Made by a program: the position numbers and the translations under genes | The notes under the pieces: generated by a model | Seen by the model: the letters and a program-made list of their open reading frames with translations, nothing else | Told to the model about the DNA's origin: nothing | The model's database searches: none | Source of the DNA: Nostocaceae cyanobacterium CSSed10_463m | GTDB lineage: Bacteria > Cyanobacteriota > Cyanobacteriia > Cyanobacteriales > Nostocaceae | Direction: 5' to 3' | Assembly: GCA_003556955.1 (NCBI GenBank) | Contig: PWQB01000203.1 | Span: 1 to 7,121, forward strand | Length of the DNA: 7,121 bases | Shown: piece by piece, positions 1 through 5,380 of the stretch | Numbering within the stretch: the first letter of the stretch is position 1 | How the letters are laid out: every line of letters begins with the position of its first letter

Positions 1-106
1 CTAGAGAGAATATATAGACAATTTGTACACAGATGTAGATTAATGTCTAGTTTATTGAGGTCTAGTAGTAAGCTCCGGGAGGCAACGGAGATTCTTGGTT
101 CCACGA

Positions 107-167
107 GTAGGGGCGGGTTTAGAGATATGATTGATGATTAACCAACATATTGGTAAACCTGCCCCTA
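107..167. repeat. GC-rich inverted-repeat hairpin element, copy 1
   Basis: TAGGGGCGGGTTTA (108-121) pairs with TAAACCTGCCCCTA (154-167), 13 of 14 positions, and an inner hairpin ACCAA-CATA-TTGGT lies at 141-154. The 15-mer GTAGGGGCGGGTTTA recurs exactly at 1998-2012. Small palindromic elements of this composition are abundant between genes in Nostocales (recalled, not searched). It has no coding capacity and is likely a non-autonomous dispersed repeat. Confidence 0.7.
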
Positions 168-264
168 AAACTAGACGAATGGCGATATCTCAACCAGAGG
201 TGGTTCTTGATTGGGTCGTCAGACTAGCAACAGCATTAAGTATAGTTAACTGCTACATCATATA

Positions 265-294
265 TTGAAATTACTTAGTATCCTATGCTATACT
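265..294 (+). promoter_or_regulatory. Candidate sigma-70-type promoter for the M23 peptidase gene
   Basis: TTGAAA (265-270) and TATACT (289-294) are separated by 18 bases and would give a leader of roughly 60-65 nt before the ATG at 365. AGTAT/ATACT (277-281/290-294) forms a short dyad over the -10 box. Inferred from consensus matching only. Confidence 0.4.
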
Positions 295-364
295 CAAAAG
301 AATTTGCCTTGCTGAGGAAACACCAGCATTCATAAGCGAGTCTGTTTCTGAGCAGAAGTAAGAA

Positions 365-1318
365 ATGTGTAGTATTTCTATGAATATGGATCATGACATT
401 CAAGAATCTGATCAGAAGTTACCGTATTTTAGTTTCAAAGGCTGGAAACTTAACCACCTGATAAAAAACGCGTTCATCGGTATATTTGCATTTGTCTTTG
501 TTATAGTTTTGGCTGTGCCTGTAGATGCTTTACAAGCACAGGTGACTCCCAGTAACCCTCAATTAGGGGATACCCTATCTGTGATGATTAATGTAGATAA
601 TCCAGACAATGGTAGTAATCCCACCGTAACTGTCAATGAAAATTCTTATCCAGCTTATGCGATCGCCCCTAATAAATATCGGGCTTTAATTCCTACAACT
701 CCCCTAGATAGACCTGGAAACCTCACACTCAAGGTTTCTGGCAATGGGCAAGTACGAAACTTGGCAGTGAATTTGCGTAATCGTAATTTTCCCATACAAC
801 GAATTAATTTGCCACCTGGAAGAGCTGGGGTGAGAGCTACAGAACATGAACTTCAGCGAGTCGCAGCATTGAAAGCAATCCAAACACCACAAAAGCATTG
901 GAATGGCACCATGCTACAACCAAATCAAGGGCGCATTACTACAATTTACGGTGTCCGTCGCTACTATAACGGCAAATTTGCTGAAAATTACTTCCATCGT
1001 GGTGTTGACTACGCTAGTCCTACTGGTTCACCTGTCATCGCTCCAGCTGCGGGAACAGTTGCGTTGGTGGGTACGGTGTCTGAAGGGTTTCGAGTTCACG
1101 GCAACACCATTGGCATTGATCACGGGCAAGGAGTTATAAGTATTTTACTACACCTTAATGGTATTAATGTTAAAGAGGGAGATTTTGTCAAAGCCGGTCA
1201 ATTAGTCGGTACAGTTGGTTCCACAGGTGCTTCCACAGGGCCGCATTTGCACTGGGGTTTATATGTTAACGGGCAATCTGTTGATCCAGTACCTTGGAGA
1301 TTTAAGGGTATCGATTAA
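365..1318 (+). CDS. Secreted or membrane-anchored M23 (LytM-type) peptidoglycan endopeptidase
   Basis: Predicted zinc metallopeptidase that cuts peptide cross-links of peptidoglycan outside the cytoplasmic membrane. A short basic N-terminus is followed by a hydrophobic segment (residues about 34-52) and a possible signal-peptidase site after ALQA (56-59). Residues 60-140 look like a beta-rich Ig-like domain. The C-terminal M23 domain (about 185-312) keeps all expected residues: H211-x3-D215 and H296 as zinc ligands, and H263 (LLHL) and H294 (PHLHW) at the active site, so it should be active rather than a degenerate LytM regulator. The start at 365 has a purine-rich AGAAG/AAGAA stretch upstream; ATGs at 380 and 386 are alternatives. 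It is transcribed alone, and no clear terminator follows the stop. The family acts in cell separation, septum maturation and wall remodelling; the exact role here is unknown. Confidence 0.92.
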   Translation: MCSISMNMDHDIQESDQKLPYFSFKGWKLNHLIKNAFIGIFAFVFVIVLAVPVDALQAQVTPSNPQLGDTLSVMINVDNPDNGSNPTVTVNENSYPAYAIAPNKYRALIPTTPLDRPGNLTLKVSGNGQVRNLAVNLRNRNFPIQRINLPPGRAGVRATEHELQRVAALKAIQTPQKHWNGTMLQPNQGRITTIYGVRRYYNGKFAENYFHRGVDYASPTGSPVIAPAAGTVALVGTVSEGFRVHGNTIGIDHGQGVISILLHLNGINVKEGDFVKAGQLVGTVGSTGASTGPHLHWGLYVNGQSVDPVPWRFKGID

Positions 1319-1439
1319 TTACAAAAAAAATCGATGTCGTTTGTCAATAATTCATATACTTTTTGCCAATAAACGGGCAAAATAAATTGGATTGATACCG
1401 TCCCTATCCTGCTTGGCTAGCGTAAAAATAATGAGCGTT

Positions 1440-1982
1440 ATGAGTATAGAAAAAATTGTAGAACAAGCTCTCCAGGATGGTTATTTAACACCAGTCATGG
1501 AAGCAGAAGTTGGAAGAATCTGTGATAACGCATCGGAACTTTCAATTGAAGAGTACATGGCACTGGATCGACTGATGGGGGCATTGTTAACTGGTGAGGT
1601 AGTAGCTGTACCTCGGAAACAATTCATTAACGTCATGGAAGAATTGGTACTGACAGAGGCGATCGCCAGAGCCGCAGAAATTGAAGCCACCAGCGAAACT
1701 TCTTTGGATGTAGGGGATATAGCCGCTTATGCCCTCAACCGCTTACCACCCTTGTATGCGACTACAGAAGAAGGTGCTAGCTACCAGCGTCTACGTGCAA
1801 GGGCGGAACTGCAAGAGTTAATTTCTCAGCAAATTAACGAGTCTATAGGGCGAAATCTCAACCAACCCAACGACAACAGAACGCCCGTCTTTGGCAAAAG
1901 CACTGGTAATGAAGTTCTGCGCCAGGTCAGTAATTTACTTCAGGTATACGCACCCAACTTTGAGCAAAAACCTCAAATATAG
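1440..1982 (+). CDS. cdgR: ComFB-domain protein, probable c-di-GMP receptor (CdgR-like)
   Basis: Small soluble single-domain protein of the late-competence ComFB family. Counting from the ATG at 1440 (180 aa), the domain spans about residues 62-125: an N-x-MEELV helix (64-70), LDVGDIAAYALNRLPPLY (89-106), and a GxSY segment (112-115) leading into a charged helix. As I recall, cyanobacterial ComFB proteins bind cyclic dinucleotides and one in Anabaena, CdgR, binds c-di-GMP and affects cell size; length and context fit that protein, so the symbol is offered with moderate confidence. The conserved Cys residues of the Bacillus protein are not visible. The frame is open back to a TTG at 1392, but the protein most naturally begins at ATG 1440 (MSIEKIVEQ) or ATG 1431; no strong ribosome binding site separates them. 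The tail 126-180 is polar and probably partly disordered. Confidence 0.85.
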   Translation: MSIEKIVEQALQDGYLTPVMEAEVGRICDNASELSIEEYMALDRLMGALLTGEVVAVPRKQFINVMEELVLTEAIARAAEIEATSETSLDVGDIAAYALNRLPPLYATTEEGASYQRLRARAELQELISQQINESIGRNLNQPNDNRTPVFGKSTGNEVLRQVSNLLQVYAPNFEQKPQI

Positions 1983-2119
1983 CAAAGTGCTGAGTGGGTA
2001 GGGGCGGGTTTAAGCAGTCAATCTGTGGTTCGTCAAAATCCTTAGTGAACCCGCCCGTACAGGAGTGCTGAGTTCTGAGTTCTGAGTGCTGAGTAAAAAC
2101 CAAGTTATCTCAAGGCTTT
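1979..2119. repeat. Heptamer tandem-repeat element (AGTGCTG) interrupted by a hairpin element, copy A
   Basis: It begins ATAGCAAAGTGCTGAGTG, overlapping the end of the ComFB gene, is broken at about 1997 by a GC-rich hairpin, and resumes at 2064 as AGTGCTG, AGTTCTG, AGTTCTG, AGTGCTG and a partial AGT. AGTAAAAACCAA-N6-TCAAGGCTTT (2092-2119) follows. The same left flank, heptamers and right flank occur uninterrupted at 3097-3151, which shows that this is a defined dispersed element of the cyanobacterial STRR type rather than local slippage only. Confidence 0.75.
1998..2060. repeat. GC-rich inverted-repeat hairpin element, copy 2, nested in the heptamer repeat
   Basis: GTAGGGGCGGGTTTA (1998-2012) is identical to copy 1 at 107-121 and pairs with a right arm ending CCCGCCCGTAC at 2060, with about two mismatches over 15 bases. 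The sequence between the arms differs from copy 1, so only the arms are conserved. GAGTG occurs on both sides of the insert, but it is also part of the heptamer unit, so it cannot be claimed as a target duplication. Confidence 0.7.
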
Positions 2120-2140
2120 ACCCATCAAGGGAATACAAAG

Positions 2141-2165
2141 CCCTGGTTGAATCAACCAGGGTTAT
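2141..2165. terminator. Bidirectional hairpin terminator between the convergent ComFB and L,D-transpeptidase genes
   Basis: CCCTGGTT-GAATC-AACCAGGG forms a perfect 8-bp stem (2141-2148/2154-2161), extendable by two pairs. On the plus strand TTATT follows; on the minus strand CTTTG follows. The U-tracts are weak, but the position in a convergent gap supports termination in both directions. Confidence 0.6.
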
Positions 2166-2200
2166 TCATTTGCAATCTTGAAATTTGAGAAAATCCCTGA

Positions 2201-2965
2201 TCAATCACGTACTGATACAAGTGTACCAATATCTACCTGCTCATATAACAAACGGACATCATCGTTACGCATTCTTAAGCAGCCATGAGAGATAGCAGCT
2301 CCCAACAAGTGTGTATCTGGCGTACCATGAAAGCCTATTTCATTACGTCCATCTGACCAGAAACCAATCCATCGCTCTCCCAAAGGACTATCAGTACCTG
2401 ATGGAAAAATTTTATCAGTGATGGGATGTTGCCAAATAGGATACTTTTGCATATCTGTGACGCGAAAAGAACCTGTAGGAGTTTCCCAACCCTCTTTACC
2501 TATAGCAATTGGGTAACTGGCTATGACTTCACCTCCTTTGTAAACGTAGGTACGGCGATCGCTTAAGTTCACCACCACTTCCGTCTGAGTTGATTGTGAA
2601 GATACATCCTGGGAATTTTGCCTTTGTATGGGAAATAGCGATCGCCTACGCTGCGGTTCTGCTGATCGCGTCTCTGGCGATGAGTCAGTAGTTGCGGCTG
2701 AATTGTAGCTGACTGCACCTGACATATTTGGTACAGAACTTTTCTGAACAGGTTGCTGCTGAGTGGGTTGTTTAGGAGGTATAGACGCACCACCACTTTG
2801 ACCTCCAAAAGCCACCTCAGATGGGCTTCCCGCCGCAGAAGCTGGCTGCTCAAACTGCCCTTGAGTTGTCGTAATCCGCCAATGGACAGCTAGCGATAAA
2901 ATGGCTGTACCAAAACAGAGAAACATGACTATACGCGCTACAGATTCATTTCTTACCATTGCCAT
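2201..2965 (-). CDS. YkuD-family L,D-transpeptidase, membrane-anchored
   Basis: Predicted to form 3-3 peptidoglycan cross-links or attach other molecules to the wall through a catalytic cysteine, on the outer face of the cytoplasmic membrane. An N-terminal hydrophobic anchor (about residues 11-28) is followed by a Gln/Ser/Pro-rich, probably disordered linker (35-125), then the YkuD domain (128-253). The signature is complete: H213-G, then SHGCLRMRN with S226, H227, G228, C229 and R231. The GWETPTGSF segment (159-167) is also typical. The ATG at 2963-2965 gives 254 aa; an in-frame ATG at 2957-2959, two codons on, has a better-placed AGG (2968-2970, 8-nt spacing) and may be the true start. The linker contains two HIP1 sites (2555, 2638), the second in a HIP1-rich segment. 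The gene is flanked by two same-orientation copies of a heptamer repeat. It is monocistronic and convergent with the ComFB gene. Confidence 0.93.
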   Translation of the reverse strand: MAMVRNESVARIVMFLCFGTAILSLAVHWRITTTQGQFEQPASAAGSPSEVAFGGQSGGASIPPKQPTQQQPVQKSSVPNMSGAVSYNSAATTDSSPETRSAEPQRRRSLFPIQRQNSQDVSSQSTQTEVVVNLSDRRTYVYKGGEVIASYPIAIGKEGWETPTGSFRVTDMQKYPIWQHPITDKIFPSGTDSPLGERWIGFWSDGRNEIGFHGTPDTHLLGAAISHGCLRMRNDDVRLLYEQVDIGTLVSVRD

Positions 2966-3096
2966 CGCCTATTGTTTATCCCTGACATATCCAGTTGACT
3001 AATTGGTGCATGAGTACATTCAAAATTATCAATAATTTATAGTTACTTATCTGTTCTTTTATAACTCTGTGAATACTTTTGGGCAAACTAACACTA

Positions 3097-3151
3097 TAGC
3101 AAAGTGCTGAGTGCTGAGTGCTGAGTAAAAACCAATTTAGATCAAGGCTTT
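3097..3151. repeat. Heptamer tandem-repeat element (AGTGCTG x3), copy B
   Basis: Three perfect AGTGCTG units (3103-3123) plus AGT, preceded by TATAGCAA and followed by AGTAAAAACCAA-N6-TCAAGGCTTT. Both flanks match copy A at 1979-2119, with the same 6-base spacing on the right. Same orientation as copy A. STRR-type repeat; non-coding. Confidence 0.75.
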
Positions 3152-3322
3152 CAGCAATCAACAATGTCCTCACGTGTATGCGTAGTGCTATATCAGCACA
3201 CATCCTGGCACAGCCGCTACGAATCGACAAGACTATTTCAGTATGAATGCTAAAATTTCGGCGGTGTTTTGTCCACTTATGCAGCTGTTGAGATTCTTGA
3301 TTTTATATGCCACCATGTACCA

Positions 3323-3345
3323 GTCATAAATCCGGCACTTATGAC
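3323..3345. promoter_or_regulatory. Inverted repeat, candidate operator upstream of sigG
   Basis: GTCATAA (3323-3329) and TTATGAC (3339-3345) are perfect 7-bp arms around 9 bases, ending one base before the putative -35 box of the sigma gene. The geometry suits binding of a dimeric regulator at an upstream site; the protein is unknown. Confidence 0.4.
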
Positions 3346-3346
3346 A

Positions 3347-3374
3347 GGAACATTATGTCCATTACCCTGTCTAA
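3347..3374 (+). promoter_or_regulatory. Candidate ECF-sigma promoter of sigG (autoregulation)
   Basis: GGAACAT (3347-3353), 16 bases, then TCTAA (3370-3374) matches the general ECF/sigma-E promoter plan (GGAACTT-N16-TCTGA), about 33 nt before the ATG. The -10 box sits inside an imperfect palindrome CCCTGTCTA-A-TAGATAGGG (3365-3383, 8 of 9 paired), which could be a second operator. Autoregulation is common for ECF sigma factors; here it is inferred. Confidence 0.45.
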
Positions 3375-3407
3375 TAGATAGGGATGATTTAAAATTCAGT
3401 ACGATCT

Positions 3408-4064
3408 ATGAGCCAATCGATTACTGTATCCTGGTCAACTGTTGATGCAAGATACTCAGAAGCATCGGTGCAAGTTGACAAACTCTCTAACCACGATTTA
3501 ATTTTACGCTGTCAAGTCGGACTGCGCCCAGATCGTGCTGCATTTGCAGAGCTATTGCGCCGCTATCAAAGTCAAGTTGATCGAGTTCTCTACCACCTAG
3601 CTCCAGATTGGCCTGATAGAGCTGATTTGGCTCAAGAAGTGTGGATTCGAGTTTATCGCAATATTAGCCGATTACAAGAGCCAGTCAAGTTTCGGGGCTG
3701 GTTAAGTCGGATTGCTACTAACTTGTTCTACGACGAGTTACGTAAACGTAAGCGGGTAGCCAGTCCCTTATCACTGGATGCTCCCCGTACACTCGAAGAT
3801 GGCGAGATGGATTGGGAAATTGCTGGCGATACCCCAGGGCCTGAAGAAGAACTGACAACTAGAGAATTTTACGAGCAATTGCGGGAGGCGATCGCCGACT
3901 TACCGGAAGTGTTTCGGACTACCATTGTTCTTAGAGAAATCGAAGGTATGGCTTATGAAGAAATTGCCGAAATCACCGGCGTTTCCTTGGGAACCGTGAA
4001 ATCGAGAATCGCCAGGGCTAGATCCAGATTGCAAACTCAGTTGCAAAACTATTTAGATGCCTAA
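3408..4064 (+). CDS. sigG: ECF sigma factor of RNA polymerase, SigG-like
   Basis: Group-4 sigma-70 family protein directing RNA polymerase to a stress regulon. It has region sigma2 at about residues 44-114 (AFAELLRRYQ, DLAQEVWIRVYRNI, FRGWLSRIATNLFYDELRKRKR), an acidic linker 123-150 (DGEMDWEIAGDTPGPEEE) and sigma4 at about 155-212 with the helix-turn-helix MAYEEIAEITGVSLGTVKSRIARARSRL. There is no sigma3 or N-terminal region 1, as expected for ECF factors. The N-terminal extension of about 28 residues is longer than usual; no strong ribosome binding site precedes the ATG, so a later start is possible, although only this one has an ATG before the sigma2 domain. The next gene encodes a membrane protein with an anti-sigma domain. 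As I recall, SigG of Nostoc/Anabaena is linked to envelope stress and held by an adjacent anti-sigma factor; the match to this protein and context is good. Confidence 0.93.
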   Translation: MSQSITVSWSTVDARYSEASVQVDKLSNHDLILRCQVGLRPDRAAFAELLRRYQSQVDRVLYHLAPDWPDRADLAQEVWIRVYRNISRLQEPVKFRGWLSRIATNLFYDELRKRKRVASPLSLDAPRTLEDGEMDWEIAGDTPGPEEELTTREFYEQLREAIADLPEVFRTTIVLREIEGMAYEEIAEITGVSLGTVKSRIARARSRLQTQLQNYLDA

Positions 4065-4221
4065 ATCACAAACTTTGGCACTTGTCTCAAGGCAAAACTT
4101 CAAGATTCTGGGAGAATTTTGATGAACGTTGAGAATCCTGCGCCCATGATAAAGAAATTAAATAAATTTATCAGGATTTGTTGTGATATTTACCCGCAGA
4201 TGAATTGGTCATAATGCTACA
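4065..4221. other. 157-bp gap between sigma and anti-sigma genes, with weak stems
   Basis: Contains ATTCT-GGG-AGAAT followed by TTT (4105-4120), which could be a leaky terminator or attenuator after sigG. An AT-rich stem TGATAAA/TTTATCA lies at 4147-4153/4167-4173. I see no gene and no convincing separate promoter. Confidence 0.45.
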
Positions 4222-4839
4222 ATGAATATTAATTCTCCATTTGATGACCGTTCCCCTTGGCGAGATTCTCAAAATTTGTCAAACGGGACAGGCCAGCATA
4301 CCAATGAAATAACGGGTGCTATGGATATGGTGAAGCGCGATCGCTTCGAGTTATTAAGTGCGTACCTCGATGGAGAGGTGACAGCCGCCGAAAGCAGGCA
4401 AGTCGAAGAATGGCTAAAAAACGATGCCTCAGTTCAACGCCTGTATAACCGACTACTAAATCTAAGGCGAGGCTTGCGGACTTTCCCAGTCCCCACAGCC
4501 CAACAACCACCAGAAGTAACCGCCCAGCAAGTATTCAAGCGTGTGCGCCGTCGTTCCCTACCCAATTGGGCATTTGGAGGAGCCGCCATAGCTGCTTGTG
4601 TAATCGGTGCTGTATCTGGCTTGCTACCAGGTAGTCAATTTAATACAGCACGTCTAGCTCAACAACAACCAGTAGAGCCGACACCAAGTATAAAAACGCC
4701 TGTAGCTTCAATTTCACCCCTAATGGTAGCCTTAAATAACCCGGTAATAGAAATTCCCAAAGCGGCAATAGCCTCTCCAGAACACTCTGTTCATCTGGAA
4801 CCACCTCTATCAGGGGAAATCGAACCCAACATTAATTAA
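4222..4839 (+). CDS. sapG: Single-pass membrane anti-sigma factor, probable SigG antagonist
   Basis: Probable inhibitor that holds the ECF sigma factor at the membrane until an envelope signal arrives. Residues 1-40 are polar; about 41-87 is an anti-sigma domain (RFELLSAYLDGEVTAAE, then an amphipathic helix RQVEEWL and a third helix); residues about 116-136 form one transmembrane helix (WAFGGAAIAACVIGAVSGLL); 137-205 is a Pro/Ser-rich periplasmic tail. The H-x3-C-x2-C zinc motif of ZAS-type anti-sigma factors is absent, so redox or zinc sensing is unlikely and release would need another mechanism such as proteolysis. The ATG at 4222 lacks a clear ribosome binding site; an ATG at 4321 just before the domain is an alternative. 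The symbol follows my memory of the Nostoc punctiforme SigG partner and is given with caution. Confidence 0.82.
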   Translation: MNINSPFDDRSPWRDSQNLSNGTGQHTNEITGAMDMVKRDRFELLSAYLDGEVTAAESRQVEEWLKNDASVQRLYNRLLNLRRGLRTFPVPTAQQPPEVTAQQVFKRVRRRSLPNWAFGGAAIAACVIGAVSGLLPGSQFNTARLAQQQPVEPTPSIKTPVASISPLMVALNNPVIEIPKAAIASPEHSVHLEPPLSGEIEPNIN

Positions 4840-4986
4840 TCGCCATACTGATGAGCGGGTTAACTAGATTTGCGCCTCCATCCATCTGGTTGAGCAAAAC
4901 CACCTAGTAGTCAAACTCGCTCTAAATTTATTTTTGATATTTCTGAAAATTACCTTTTCGTGTGGATTTAACCTCAAATTTGTAAT

Positions 4987-5010
4987 GGTTCGTAGTGAGG
5001 ACTTTAGTCC
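4987..5010. repeat. Fragment of an interspersed repeat around GGACTTTAGTCC
   Basis: GGTTCGTAGTGAGGACTTTAGTCC contains the near-palindrome GGACT-TT-AGTCC (4999-5010). I recall GTTCGTAGTGAGGACTTTAGTCC-like strings as frequent dispersed repeats in Nostocales intergenic DNA, often paired with an inverted second half. No second half is visible here, so this looks like a partial copy. The rest of the 4840-5064 gap shows nothing else I can name. Confidence 0.5.
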
Positions 5011-5052
5011 TTTCCAGTCAAACCGGGATGTGATTAATTCACCCCAATGAAT

Positions 5053-5058
5053 TATAAT
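5053..5058 (+). promoter_or_regulatory. Perfect TATAAT box immediately before the 98-aa gene
   Basis: TATAAT ends 6 bases before the ATG at 5065, and no good -35 box is seen at 16-18 bases upstream. If used, transcription would begin at or next to the ATG, giving a leaderless message, consistent with the lack of a ribosome binding site. A chance AT-rich match is the alternative. Confidence 0.3.
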
Positions 5059-5064
5059 GGCTGA

Positions 5065-5361
5065 ATGAGAGCCAGAATTGAAGATACAATCCTTTATATC
5101 CACCACGAAGACTTACCAGCATTTAAAAAAGGTGGGTCAGTGGTGAGGAATTCATATTTTTGGGCGCTGCGTTCAATTGCTGGTAGAGCTTCCCGTTATC
5201 GTGATTGGGAATATGAACCAGAGGTGTGGTTGGCGCTGGCGCGAATGCTGCTATCTTTCGCTGAATCTGGATATTTAGGTTACAAAGAAACCTTGTTGGA
5301 GTTTCCCCTATCACAAGGGGAAATTCCGGCTGTATTAAGAGATGCTGCAACTTGGGAATAA
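5065..5361 (+). CDS. Small protein of unknown function (98 aa)
   Basis: I do not recognise this protein. It is soluble and predicted mostly helical, with an aromatic-rich middle (YFWALRSIAGRASRYRDWEYEPEVWLALARMLL, whose parts span residues 31-63) and no signal peptide, membrane helix or Cys pairs. A TGA lies directly before the ATG in frame, so translation cannot start upstream. No Shine-Dalgarno sequence is present, and a TATAAT box lies 6 bases before the start. It ends 19 bp from the convergent ATPase gene, with no strong terminator between them. Sequence complexity and residue composition look like a real protein rather than a shadow frame, and the opposite-strand frames are less protein-like. 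It may be a conserved cyanobacterial orphan or a member of the accessory region. Confidence 0.6.
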   Translation: MRARIEDTILYIHHEDLPAFKKGGSVVRNSYFWALRSIAGRASRYRDWEYEPEVWLALARMLLSFAESGYLGYKETLLEFPLSQGEIPAVLRDAATWE

Positions 5362-5380
5362 AAAGAGTTACAGTGCTTTT

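Larger units (their letters stand above)
1..364. other. Intergenic region upstream of the M23 peptidase gene
   Basis: I see no convincing coding region or RNA gene in this stretch. It holds an inverted repeat at 15-20/44-49 (TAGACA/TGTCTA), a small stem at 73-77/86-90 (CTCCG/CGGAG), a GC-rich hairpin repeat at 107-167 and a candidate promoter at 265-294. Further weak pairing (GAAACA/TGTTTC) lies in the 5' leader near 318-352. I looked for a cyclic-dinucleotide riboswitch because this class of gene can carry one, but did not find the conserved core. Confidence 0.6.
2966..3407. other. 442-bp divergent intergenic region between L,D-transpeptidase and sigG genes
   Basis: I see no credible gene here. 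The region must hold promoters for both divergent genes. It contains a heptamer repeat element (3097-3151), a small nested stem region at 3181-3221 (CGTAG/CTACG around GTGCT/AGCAC) and the putative ECF promoter and dyads at 3323-3383. No confident minus-strand promoter for the L,D-transpeptidase was found. Confidence 0.6.

Noticed and set aside
71..110. tRNA-like or RNase P-like segment around CTCCGGGAGGCAACGGAG
   Set aside because: Only one 5-bp stem is present; no cloverleaf, T-loop consensus or conserved RNase P motif could be built.
1..364. Cyclic-dinucleotide riboswitch before the M23 gene
   Set aside because: Such leaders occur before some wall-hydrolase genes, but I could not find the conserved core segments, only generic small stems.
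903..1139. 78-aa plus-strand frame within the M23 gene
   Set aside because: It is an out-of-frame shadow of the catalytic M23 domain, whose own frame holds all active-site residues.
1392..1439. TTG start extending the ComFB protein by 16 residues
   Set aside because: No ribosome binding site is apparent, the added residues do not look like part of the family, and ATGs at 1431 and 1440 fit the expected N-terminus.
2064..2094. Heptamer repeats as a CRISPR-like array
   Set aside because: Units are 7 bp and contiguous with no spacers, and no cas genes are present; this is an STRR-type tandem repeat.
2976..3230. 84-aa minus-strand open frame upstream of the L,D-transpeptidase gene
   Set aside because: It runs through the heptamer repeat array, its sequence is low-complexity and Leu/Ile/Ser-rich, and it has no ribosome binding site or recognisable domain.
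4864..5106. 80-aa minus-strand frame
   Set aside because: It overlaps the interspersed repeat fragment and the start of the 98-aa gene, has no family signature, and its composition is unlike a real protein.
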